Positions 27,813 through 39,800 of a stretch of 64,000 nucleotides of DNA are shown here, piece after piece (within the stretch, counting starts at the first letter, position 1; each line of letters opens with the position of its first letter). The stretch lies in contig OY726565.1 of NCBI GenBank assembly GCA_963383645.1, forward strand, positions 38,983,944-39,047,943, written 5' to 3'. The notes under the pieces were generated by a model. That model had not been told where the DNA came from, searched no databases, and saw nothing but the letters and a program-made list of their open reading frames with translations. The position numbers were made by a program, and so were the translations under genes. Source of the stretch: Muscardinus avellanarius (taxonomy: Eukaryota; Chordata; Mammalia; Rodentia; Gliridae).

Positions 27813-30800
27813 TTGGTGGTACTGGGGTTCCTGGAAACTCTTCTACCTCAGGGCTACACGCCCAGACCTATTTTATATTTTTATTTGGAAACAGGGTCTC
27901 TTAAGCCAGCATGGCTGGCTTCGAACCTGTGCTATCCTCCTGTCTCTGCCTCCCAAGCACGGGGATTACAAGTGTGCACCACCACGCCCGGCTTATTCTT
28001 TATCTTGAAACAGGGTCTCACTAAGTTGTGGAGGGCCTCACTAAGTAGCTGAGGCTGTCCGCGAACCACGATCCTCTGGTCTTAGCCTTCTGAATGCTGG
28101 GGATTACAAGCTTGCACCACCATGCCCAGCTATATTCATTTTCTTGAAACTAATGTCAAACTCAAATATGAATATATTGAAATACTAAAGTACTAAAGTA
28201 CATGCAAGTCATTCAGTCTCAAAAAAAATCCTCTGAATATTCAATATTTTAAAGTTACTAAACTCAATCTCAGTGTAAAATTGAAAATAAAGGCAGTAAG
28301 TACATACTATTTCTAAGTAAAACATATATATTATTAATATAACAACAAAATGCCTAGAAATAGTCTAAGTAGATTAGACTATAAGAATTTCAAAAGGACT
28401 TACTTTAAGGAAGCTAATTCACTGAATAAACTCTGATTTTCCTTAAACATTCGTTCTTCATTTTTCTTGTTTTGTTCTTGGAGATCTTTCACTTGATTAT
28501 ACAATCTTTCATTTTCCTTTTTAAAAATAAAAAACCCTGCATTTTAATTAAAAGACAGTAATATTTACATGATACAACCTGCTTGTAATAGATAAACCTT
28601 TTAAATATTTTAAGGCCTTTTAAATTTCTTCATTTTTGTGTATGCAAAATCTTTTTCAAACTTTATATCATCTTAGAAGAAAATTTTGTTATCTAAATAC
28701 CATTATTTCTGAAATGCCTAAAATTCATTAAATCCTGGAAAAATAGTTGCAAAAATTCCTAAAATCAACAAGCCCAATGTCAGTATAATACAGTGCATTG
28801 CAGAGAAGAGAGAGATTGGTTAAGGAAATCAGCACATTCCAACTGTGCTGACCAGGGATGGGAAGACCCAGTGGGACACTGCAGATCTTCTATTTCTGGC
28901 CTGAAAGAGGGGTTAGAAAGTATCACTACTCGCCGGGCGTGGTGGCGCACGCTTGTAATCCCTGCGCTTGGGAGGCAGAGACAGGAGGATAGCGCAGGTT
29001 CGAAGCCAGCCAGCACGCGTTGGCTTAGGAGACCCTGTTTCCAAAAAAAAATGTAAAAATAGGTCTAGGAGTGTAGCCCGGAGATAGAAGGGCTTCCAGG
29101 AACCCCAGTACCACCAAAAAAAAAAAAAAAAGAAAGAAAGAAAGAAAGAAAATATCACTACTGGAGGGAGATTCTGGAAGCCTGGTTTCCAGCAGTGTGG
29201 CAATCTGCTATAGCCAAAATGGGTGTTGAAGCTTGTATCTGAAACTGACTGTGAGTGCAGAATTAAAGACCAAGGGTTGCTGAGAGTTGTCAGGACAAGG
29301 CATAACATACAGTCTTAGAGCTCGAGGAAGACTTGGATCAGCTGAGATCAAAGGAATAAGAAAATATCCCAAATGGCAGTTAGATGCTCTGGCATTAACC
29401 TCTTTAAAATTAAAAATCTGATGAAAACCAACAGCGTTTGAGAAATCAACGAAACTTATGGACTATCTCATTGTGTCCTGGAATAGTGCTTTAGATGGTA
29501 CTTAAATACATGTAGAATTAACAATCCTTCCAAAATACTCTGATACATAAATTTATATTGTCTTCAAAGTAAAGATGAATGACATACTTATGGGTTGGTG
29601 GAATCCTAAAATTCCTGCTCTATATGGTAAGATCAGCCAGCCAGAAGGTAGAAAGTTTAAATGGTTTTACTAATTAAAGGGCAGTATGCTTTGCAGAATC
29701 TGACTATTTTGTCCAGATCAAATGATGTAATCATTGCTGCAGCAATGCTTTCTCTGAAAGTCCATTGGTGATATGCATAGCTCAATGCTCAGATTATAGT
29801 CAAATGAGAAGAATGTAATGAGAGAGAAGGAGAGAAGAATAAGAAAAAAGGGGGTAAGAAGCAGGGAACAAAGAGTCTCATGCTGGAGATCACTAAACTT
29901 TTCAGGTCAGCATCACCAAGATTCCACCGTACACTGTAAACGTGTGCCTCTGTAAAGAGGTCTTCTCACATTAAAGACTATTCACCCTCAGGGCAGTAGC
30001 CTCTGACTTCAAATTAACATTTCTGAATATTTTAGCAAAATTAACCAATATTTTCTACTAAAAAGCATTACAGAAAACCAAAGAAAAATAGTATAGTTTC
30101 TAAAGAACACAGCTATCAAAACTAGTAATACGTTATTACTTTTATGTTTGCCAGGCTAAAAGTATACTTACTAAGGGACTAGTTTGTACTCTTATTTGGA
30201 TTTCACCATTACCTTATGAGGGAGGTACTATTATTATTCATCTTTCACCAATAAAGAAACTGGCTTAGAGAAGTGAATATTCACAGCAACACAGCAGGTG
30301 GCAGAGCTAAGATACAAAAACATGTTCGACTCCAGAACCCACACTCTTAACCACCTTAATTCTCCAGTGAGAAACATGTAGATTAGTCAAATTACCTTAT
30401 TTACCTATGAAAGGACTGCAGAAATATCTTAGCATATAATATGCTCGCAATGAAAGGATGGAAAGCAAAATGGCTATGTGCTGAAGAATTGCCACACCTG
30501 TTGGTATCCTTGAATAAGTGTCTCTTGTTCTTGTATTTCTTTTTGGATTTGCTTTAGTTTTTCTCCAGTGACAGGATCAGTTGTTTCTCCAAAATGTAAC
30601 CATCTTTGTTTTCTGTTTGTTTCTTCAAAGCTACTTAACTTTGAGAAAATACAAAAATTATTTTATATGGGAAGGGAAATGATGCAGTGAGAATGAGGAA
30701 GGACAATAGAAAACTCAAGGTGTTTAGACCCAAACCATCTTACATAGTGACCACACTAGAAAGTGGTATATTACAATTAAATCAGCACAGTGAAATTTTG

Positions 30801-33800
30801 TGTTGATGGTTCTGTTAAATAAAGGAATTCAGAAATGTTACAGTGACATTCTCTGAGTCAAGATCTTCTATGGGATTTCTTGCTGAAACTTAGATTTTGC
30901 CGAAGGTCATGATGAACTAATTTGTTTTAAAAAGGAAGAAAAGGCAATTTAAATTTAGATTTCTTTCGGAAGGATTAGATTTCTTTCAATTTATTCTGCT
31001 ATAAGAAAGCACTCTATGAAACCATATCCATACCTCATAAAGAAGACAGAAAGGAATCAAGGATGGCAATGTCTTTAGCAGGGAACACTTTTTTTTTCTT
31101 TTTAAGTAAAAGAAAATGGAGCAATGGGTGTAGTACCTTGACCTGAAGAATATAATTTTCTTGATTCAACTTGAATAGTTCTTTTTCTTGTTGTCTCTTT
31201 AGTTCTTCCAACTTATTTTCTAGTTGTTTTTCCTTTTCTGAGAATGTGAATTTAATTTGCTCAATTATGGCTTGAGCACCCCTCCATTTTTCTTCTGCTT
31301 CCTGAACTCTCTTAAACATAACTAATTCTTTCTCCTTGTTCCCATCAGCGTATTCTGAAGAATCCTTTTAAGGGAAAGCATCACTTCATTATTTTGGTTT
31401 ACATATAAAGTTATAACAGGTGGTAAGGAAAAAACAAAAGACAAACTAAAAATGACATGGTTAATGTTTTACTAGAAAGAAAATCAACAAGAGTGATTTG
31501 AATATCACCCTTGAAGAAAAACAAGTTTATCATATTTTGTTTACTTTTATAATTTTATTAACACACTTTAATTGTCCTTTTTTTTTTTTTTTGGTGGTAC
31601 TGGGGTTCCTGGAAGCCCTTCTACCTCTGGGCTACACTCCCAGACCTATTTTTTATATTTTTATTTGGAAACAGGGTCTCTTAAGCCAGCGCGGCTGACT
31701 TCGAACCTGCGCGATCCTCCTGTCTCCGCCTCCCGAGCGCGGGGATTACAGGCGTGCGCCACCACGCCCGGCGTTTTAATTGTCCTTAGTAATGGATTTA
31801 CTATAATAGTTCCATACATGCATGCAGAATGCATAGATCATATATTTTGTTAGTTATAACTTAGTTTTAGTATAATTTTATAACATAAAAATTATAGATA
31901 TTAATGTGAAAATTAATACCTACGGCCTGAAACTGAACACGAGAATCAGTTGCTATAGGGTCTTCAGACTTCTTAGGAGTAGCCAGGCTAATTTCACTTT
32001 TGGGAGTTGGTTTACTCAAAGCTGCAGCCTTGATGAGTTTTGTTCCAGATAAGATTTCTAAATATTACAAATAATGGATGAAGCATCACAAATATAAAAC
32101 GAAGTGTGCATTCAGTAATAACAATAAATATAAAGTCAGTAGCAACACTTATAAAATGAGGACCTCAAAATAGGCTGAAATACAATACAACACAGCTGTT
32201 TCACTCTGACAACTGCTCACAAGAACTACTACCCATAATTGACATCTACTCGATTTGACACAGATGGCTAATTGACCCAAAAGACATCACATGACAAACA
32301 GCTAAATAAATGTGAGGAGACAGTGAATTGGGATAACTTCAGGCTTTATTACATTTTATGGGTATGGTACTGGAGATGAAACCTAAGGGCATTCTACCTT
32401 TGAGCTACAGCCCCAGCTCTATTTTATTCTCTTTTATAAATTTTGAAACAGGGTCTCACTAAGTTGTAGGGCTTTACTAAGTAGCTAAGACTGACCATGA
32501 ACCTACGAGTGTCCTGTCTCAGCCTCCTAAGTACTGACATTACAAACATGTACCACGTCTAGCTGGCTTTATAATTTAAATAAATAAATAAATTATTATT
32601 TTTTATTTCTGTTATTTTTGTGGAACTGGGGATGGAACCCAGGGGCATTCTACCTCTGAGCTATACTACCAGCCTTATTTTTTAGTCTTTATTTTGAAAC
32701 AGGGTCTCACTAAGTTGCAAAGAGCCTCAATGAGTAGCTGAGGCTAGCTGTGAACCTGAGATCCTCCTGACTTAGCCTCCTAAGTACTGGGATTACAAGC
32801 ATGTACCACCACACCCAGCTTATATTATTCTTATACATGTGCAATAAAAGTAAGAATTTCTAAATGAATCAAGATCAAAGAAGCTAATAACTTCACGAGA
32901 CATTTTAGGTCAGATTAAGTGTGCCTTCAAAGCACACTTTTTAAACAACATATAACAAGATACTTCAGTATGAATGGAATATAAATTGCATAGAAGACTT
33001 TATAATAGCTAACGTAAATTTGATTTTATAAGACCAATAGTACTGCTATAGTACCATCGTAACCTATATTAAATAAGAAAAAATGATCAATGTATATTCT
33101 TAGCTTTCTGTTTTTAAGGTGACTTATAAAACTCAAAGGTAGAAATAATTTTAAGGTAAATATAGTATTAAGTTAATAATTAACAATGTTTAGGGGGAAT
33201 ACTTAGAATGGATCTTAGAGCCCATAATAAAATATTACCAGTCCTGAACACATGATAAACATTATATGATTAAGGCTGCCTTAGAAATAAAAGAACTTCA
33301 AGATTTACATTTTTATGATAATTTCAAGATGTTAATTTTTTAAATGTAAGGTTTCATTCTTGTTAAAAACATTAAAAATAATAAATATTTATAAAATTTA
33401 GAAAAGCTAAAAGGAGACAAAACACACCAACAGTCTCTTACTGAAAGATTTCATTTTGATATTTTTTTATAGACATGCAAAAGTTTTCCTTATGAAATCA
33501 TGAACATATGACTGTTTCATGTAGGTTTTCTGGGGGAAATTTTAAAGCATTCATAAACCGTTTGAGTCATTGCAGAAGCAGGCATCAAATGACATATATT
33601 TGCTAGCATATGATTCTTCTTAGGACCAGGTATCTATACCTCTGAGCTAGACCTCCAGCCCAATTTTATTATTTATTTTAAAACAGGGTCTCATTATGTT
33701 GCAGAAACTGCTCTTGTATTTGTGATCCTCCTGTCTCATCCCTTTCTGAATTCTTAATTTTGACTCCACTCTTAGTGGACTATAGAACCTGAAATAATTA

Positions 33801-36800
33801 TTTTCAATAATGGTACATGGGCAGTATATTCTCCTTTTACAGATGAAAGAAACATTTTTTGAATATGAAATTCAAACATGCAAACACTGCAGAATTTAGT
33901 ACCCATGAAGCTCTCTTGAAAAAAAAAATGCATTAAGAAAATTCAGTCAAAACAGAAAACAATCAAACTAATTCCAGACTGGAAACACCAGGGCTAAGAA
34001 AATTGGTATGAAACATTCAATCTCTTTAATAATTGGAACCAAGATCTAAACCCAAAAGCTGAGGGAGATTATGGTTCCAAAAAAGAATATAATATGCATT
34101 TACCTTGAATAAATAAAAATAAAGCCAGCAACACCAGGAGGCATGGAAGTGGAGATATATTACTCTTATTTCATAAAAGAAACTGACTGGAAATATATAA
34201 AATTGAAAACTTCAATTAGAAAGCAACAGTATGGCTTTGACAACATTTGAGTGGTTTTCAAAATCTCTTTTCTTTTTAAAGGGGTCATTTGGGATGCACA
34301 ATTTTTTACGATGAAGTTTCATTGTCTTCTTATAGATTTAAGTAAACCTAAATCTAATATATGTTGTTTACAAAGAACTCATAAAGTGTAATCTCATTCT
34401 TATAAAAAGTTTTGTCCGTTAACACATCTACCACTCCTCTTCCTTCCATCCCCATTCATGCTTTCCTCTGTTCACAACACACGTAGTGAGAAATATGGAA
34501 TATGTTCATCTAGGGTGACAGCAGTTGTTTCTTACTAAATTACTGCTCTCTTCTTACTTTCCTGTATTTTTGAGTTTTAAATAATGAGTAAGTTTTCCTT
34601 TCATAAGAATAAACCTAGTAGTCTAAAAATAAAGACATAGGAGTTAATCTACAATAAAGAGGAAAACAGACCCATGGTAGGAATTGCTAGTTGCCAATCT
34701 CTTCTTTCTCCCTATTTACAGACCTACTTGAGTACTGGGCAGCAATGTGTTCAGTTAGACATGCCTGACCCCTCAAACTCTGTGCAACCAGGGATGGTCA
34801 CAAGATCAAAGTTTTGGCCAATAACATGGAAGCTAGTTTCCTACCTAGGGCTTATAGGAAAAAGTGATTACTTTCCTGATTAAGAGGCTAAAAACTGGGT
34901 TCCCATCTACCTTTCACTATACCTCAAGAACAGTGCTTGAACCTTTCACTATACCTCAAGGACGGTGCTTGTAGGCTAAATATTCATTTTATAAAATGAA
35001 GAAAGAGGTCACATCCTATTGATTTTGCCCAAGGAAAAGAAAGACCTGATTCCTTGCACATCTGTACCAGTTCTAAACTATCTCTGGACTATTACATGAA
35101 AATGGAACACAGAGTTAAGCCCCAGAAATTGGGCTTTTTAATACAAATTTTAGTAATGTGTTTTATTTTTATTCTGGGAGTCACAGATGCTATAAATATT
35201 TGAAATATGGGAAAAGTAAGTTTAGGAATGTTACTTCGCTTTACTCATAAAAACATTGTTGCCTTTATCTACTTTTCCTTTGTTTCTCTTCCCCTCTAAA
35301 ATCATTTCTTCATTCTTGGTGAGTTCAGTATTTTCATAGATCTCAGCCCCTCAGCTCTGTCTCCTTGAAGTTCTCTCCACCTCAGCTGCTCAATTCCACC
35401 GGCACAGTCCAGGGCTTTCCTTTACCATTAATGCAGCCACTTCCTAACTTCAGCCTCAGGAACCTCTGGACAGCTATTTTACATCTTCTCGCCCAAAACC
35501 TCCAAGTCCTCTTCCCCATCCTCACTTCCGTCTACTGATACTGCTTTTTGTTTCTTACAGAAAACAGAAGAAACTGGAAGAAAGCACCTATGTTCTTTCC
35601 ACATCTACCTACCTACCAGCTCATATTCTCCCTTCATGTCTGCCTCCTCCAGTTTCAAGAAGGTCGAAACTACCCATGTTCCAACCTGACACCTATCCCT
35701 TCACTGTGCACCCTACAGCTCTTCTCAAGGATATTGCTCTGGCAATTATTCCTCTACTATTTTGTCAATTCTGAATCTCTCTTAATAGCATACAAATATG
35801 CAGTTTTCTCCATTAAAACAAAGCAAAGCAAAAAGCTTCTCCTGATCCCATATCCCCAGTTAACTACTGCCCCATTTTTTGACCGCTTTTTACAACTGTC
35901 CTCCAGGGTATTCTATTACTCAAAAGCATTCTTCCTATCCCATTCTACCATGTTCAATTTGCCTTTCATAGTCACCTCTACATGGAAACTGTACTTCTAC
36001 TTTATTGATGACTTCCTGATGGCTAACCTGTTCTCAGGTCCATTCTATGCTCTCCCTTTATTGATGAGTCAGCAGCAGATGACAGAGCAGTCCTCTCAAC
36101 ACACTTTCTTCATTTGGTCCCATGGTTCTACATGCTGTCAGGTTTCCTCCAGCCTCACTTTGCCCTCTTGCAGGTTCCTCCTCTTTAGTCTGACCTGGAA
36201 ATATTAGCATGCCTGGGCCTCCAGCCTTTGGTTGCTTTTCCCCCTCTATTGATCTCACTCTTAGGGAGTATCTTTTTTTTTTTTCCTTTTTCTTGGTTCC
36301 AGGGATGGAACCCAGGGTATGTGACCTCCAAGTTACACCCGCTGCCCTATTTTTTAATCTTTATTTTGAAAAAGGGTCTCACTAAGTTGTGGAGAGCCTC
36401 ACTAAGTAGCTGAGGCTATCTGCGAACCATGATCCTCCAGTCTCAGCCTCCCGAATGCTGGGATTATGAGCATGTGCCACTATGCCCGGCTTTCAGGGAG
36501 TTTCTTAACTTGAAAAAAATAATAGTTTCAACAACTCCCAAATGACACCTACAGTCCATACCTCCCTCTCGAACTCCAAACTTTTATATCTGTCTCCTTG
36601 TCATCTCCACTTACACATCAAACAGGCATCTCAAAATTATTGCAGGTTTGTGGCCAGCCTCAGCTACCCAGTGAAGCCCTCTGAAACTTTGAACCCATTT
36701 CAAAGAAAAGAACAAAATATAGGACTGGGGGTGTAGCTCAGAAGTAGAGCTACACCTGGATTCAATTCCCGGTTCTAAAAAAAAAAAAATCTCAGCTGGG

Positions 36801-39800
36801 CATGGTGGTGCACCTGGGGAGGCTGAAATAGGAGGATCAGGGGTTTGAGGCCAGCTTCAGTGACTCTGAGATACTTAACAACATCAGGACCATATTTAAA
36901 AAATAAAACAAAGTAAAATAAAATAAATAGGGCTGGGGAGGTTAGAGGTAAAATGCCCCTGAGTTTAATTCCTAGTACTAAAAAAAAAAAAAAAAAATCT
37001 TAAAAACTGAAACTCCTGATCTCCCTTCCTGCCCCAAATCTACTCTGCCATAACGTTTCGCATCCTAGGGGACAGTAACTCCATCCTTCCAGTTGCTTGG
37101 GTCCAAACATTTAGCAACCTCCAAAACAGTTCTTCAGAATTTTGGTGCTATCCTTATCCAACCACTTTTCATCACCTCCACTGTAGCTACCCCGGTCAAC
37201 TCCTGTTGCCTGCTTTAAATTGCATCCTCCAGAAAAGAAACATAGACCTTTAAGATTAATTATCCTCTATGAAAACAAAGTAAAATAATGTACTACTGAC
37301 ACAGAATTCTACTTTGAAAAGAGAATACTATTACCTTTTTTCCTAGCTTGATTTGAGGATGGAATGGATCTCAAATTTTTGCTTTTCACAACTTCTTTTG
37401 GTGTTTTCTTTTCAATGGTAGAAAACAACTTGAGTGGTATACTGGGTTTGTCATAGCCTGAGCTCCTAACTGATGCATATAATCCACTGTGGGGTTTTCT
37501 TTTAAGCAAAGGAGGTGCACTTCTGGCCTTCTTGTATGGTACCTGTTTACCAATTTCTGCCCCTTCTTCTATAGAACTGAGTTGAGATCTGAAAGTCTGC
37601 ATACAACAAATGCAAACTCTTTAATATCTAAATCAAATTCAATTATTGTTACTAATGAAGATTTAAAAGATGGCAAAAGAAATTATCAAATAATGCAGTT
37701 TGCAAAAAGATAAACTATTACAGTTAAAGTAATTCATCAGAATTTTAGCATACCTTCAAAATCATCCTTAAAATAGTTATGCAAATTATTAAAGCAAAAT
37801 AAGATTGCCAGAAAGCAAGACATATGATTACTAGAATGAACAGAGAACAAAGAACTGGAGATGATTTATAGAATACATAATTTATACTTGTAAAATACTG
37901 GGACCATGGAAAGTGTACAGCAAAGATTTTTAAAAAATAGAGAAAAAAAGAGGCCAGGCATGGTGGTGCACACTTGTAATCTCAGCATTTGGGAGGTGGA
38001 GACCAGAGGATCGTGGTTCGTGGACAGCCTCAGCTACTTAGTGAGGCCCTTCACAACTCAGTGAGAAATAAAAAAGACTAAAAAATAGGACTGAGGGTGT
38101 AACTCAGAGGTAGAATGTCCCTGGGTTCCATCCCCAGTACAAAAAGAAAAAGAAAAGAGGAATAGTGAAATGGAAGTTTCTTCTCTAAACTTTCATTTAT
38201 AAAGTTCATAAAATATCAACTTACCTATAGTGCAAACTACTGGAAAGACTTAACAATGAAAATTACAATTATGAATATATTTATTTTATTAAACTATTCA
38301 AATTATGGACTATATGTACTTAAAAAAAGAAAAAGAAGTAAAAGTGTAAAGAATAAAAACTACTGTTAATAGTGGTGTTTTTTATTTTTTTGAAAAGAAA
38401 GCTAATGTTATAGTGTTATTTTTTTTAATTTGGGAGATGGAGAGTGTGATAATAAATATCATTCCCATATATCCAGGATTGACTGTGAAGGTTAGTATGT
38501 AATCAATCTCATTAGTTTAAGTAGCACTTTAAATTGTATAATACTGGGATCAAACATGGGTGCTCTCTACCACTGAGCTATATCTCTAACCCTATTTTAG
38601 ATTTTGAAACAGAAGCAAAGTCTTGCTAAGTTGGAAAGTGGTTTCAAGTTTTTTTTTTCCCCCTGGTACGGGGATGAAACCCAGGGGCATTTGACCTCTG
38701 AGCCACACTCCCAACCCTATTTTTTATTCTTTATTTTGAAACAGAGTCTCACTGAATTCCAAAGGGTCTCACAAACTAGTAGCTGAGGCTGTTTTCGAAC
38801 TGCGATCTTCTCGTCTCAGCCTCCCAAATGCTGGGATTACAAGTGTGCACAACCATGCCTGGCTTGGTTTCAAGTTTTTTATTCTTCTGCCTCAGCCCTC
38901 CTAGTCACTGGGATTATAGGTGTGTGCCACCATGCCAGGTCAGCCTATACTTATTTATGGTACTTATATGCTTTATATAACTTAATTTTTAATATAGTAA
39001 ATCAATATAGATTATAATTACCTTATTAATCTTGTCATCCTGAGGTAATAATGAAGGATTAACAGATAGTTTTTTCTTCAAAATATCAAGGTACATTTTA
39101 TCAGCATGTTCTTCCACAGCAGTTACTGTTGGACAGCTATTTTCCATGCTCTCATTTGCAGTCTTTTGTAAAATAACATTTTCATCACTTTTGTTAAAAA
39201 ATTGGCTCATATGTCTTGGGTCTTGAGACATAACATTTGCATTCATCTTAAGGGGTAAAGAGTCAACATATTCAGTTTCCTTATTATCAGCCACTTTAGA
39301 GCTAAAAAAAAGAGGACACATAATAAATTCCATGTAATGATTCTTTAAGTGTCAATTATACTCACATATAAACACTATATATAAGTTCCATATGTTTATT
39401 CAAATTGTTAAAGTTAAATACTCCGTTTAGAATTCCAGTTAACACAAGATGCTCACCTAGTATTACCTAACTGCTTTTAATTTCAGTTAATTTAATGCAG
39501 TATAAGGAATTATGCAGCATAATATATGTGTGACTCTGGGGCCTACTTTAAAGAAAGGCCAAACCAAACAAGACTGAGATTGCTTTTATGTAAAAAAAGT
39601 AAAATATAAATTTATAAATGAACTTTGTTTAATATATCTTTTGTCCATAATTTCTTAGGTCAACATGCATTTGAAGCAGAAAAAAACATTTTACACATTT
39701 CTGGAAGAAACCAAAGTAATTACAATTTATGTTAAGATAGTATGAATACTAAAATGTATAAATATAATTATAGTAAAGATAAAGCAAGATGGAGATGCAA

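Larger units (their letters stand above)
27645..28132 (-). mobile_element. Older B1-ID SINE split by a younger one
   Basis: ID half 27645-27735 and B1 half 27993-28132 in reverse, interrupted by a full copy. Confidence 0.88.
35335..37240 (+). mobile_element. L2 relic interrupted by three SINEs
   Basis: ctccacttacacatcaaacaggcatctcaaaatt, then after the SINEs aaactgaaactcctgatctccc and acagtaactccatccttccagttgc, follow L2 order (…tcaaac, tgaactcctgatc, aactccatccttccagttgct…). SINEs split it at 36272-36491, 36643-36790 and 36795-36998. The 219-aa frame at 35548-36207 lies inside it and is not a gene. Confidence 0.6.

Noticed and set aside
27559..28052. Overlapping frames with long FLSF repeats
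   Set aside because: Translation of the CTTT microsatellite and flanking SINEs.
35548..36207. 219-aa plus-strand open frame, the longest plus-strand frame in the window
   Set aside because: It lies in an L2 relic, is not conserved in any family I know, and lacks splice or start context.
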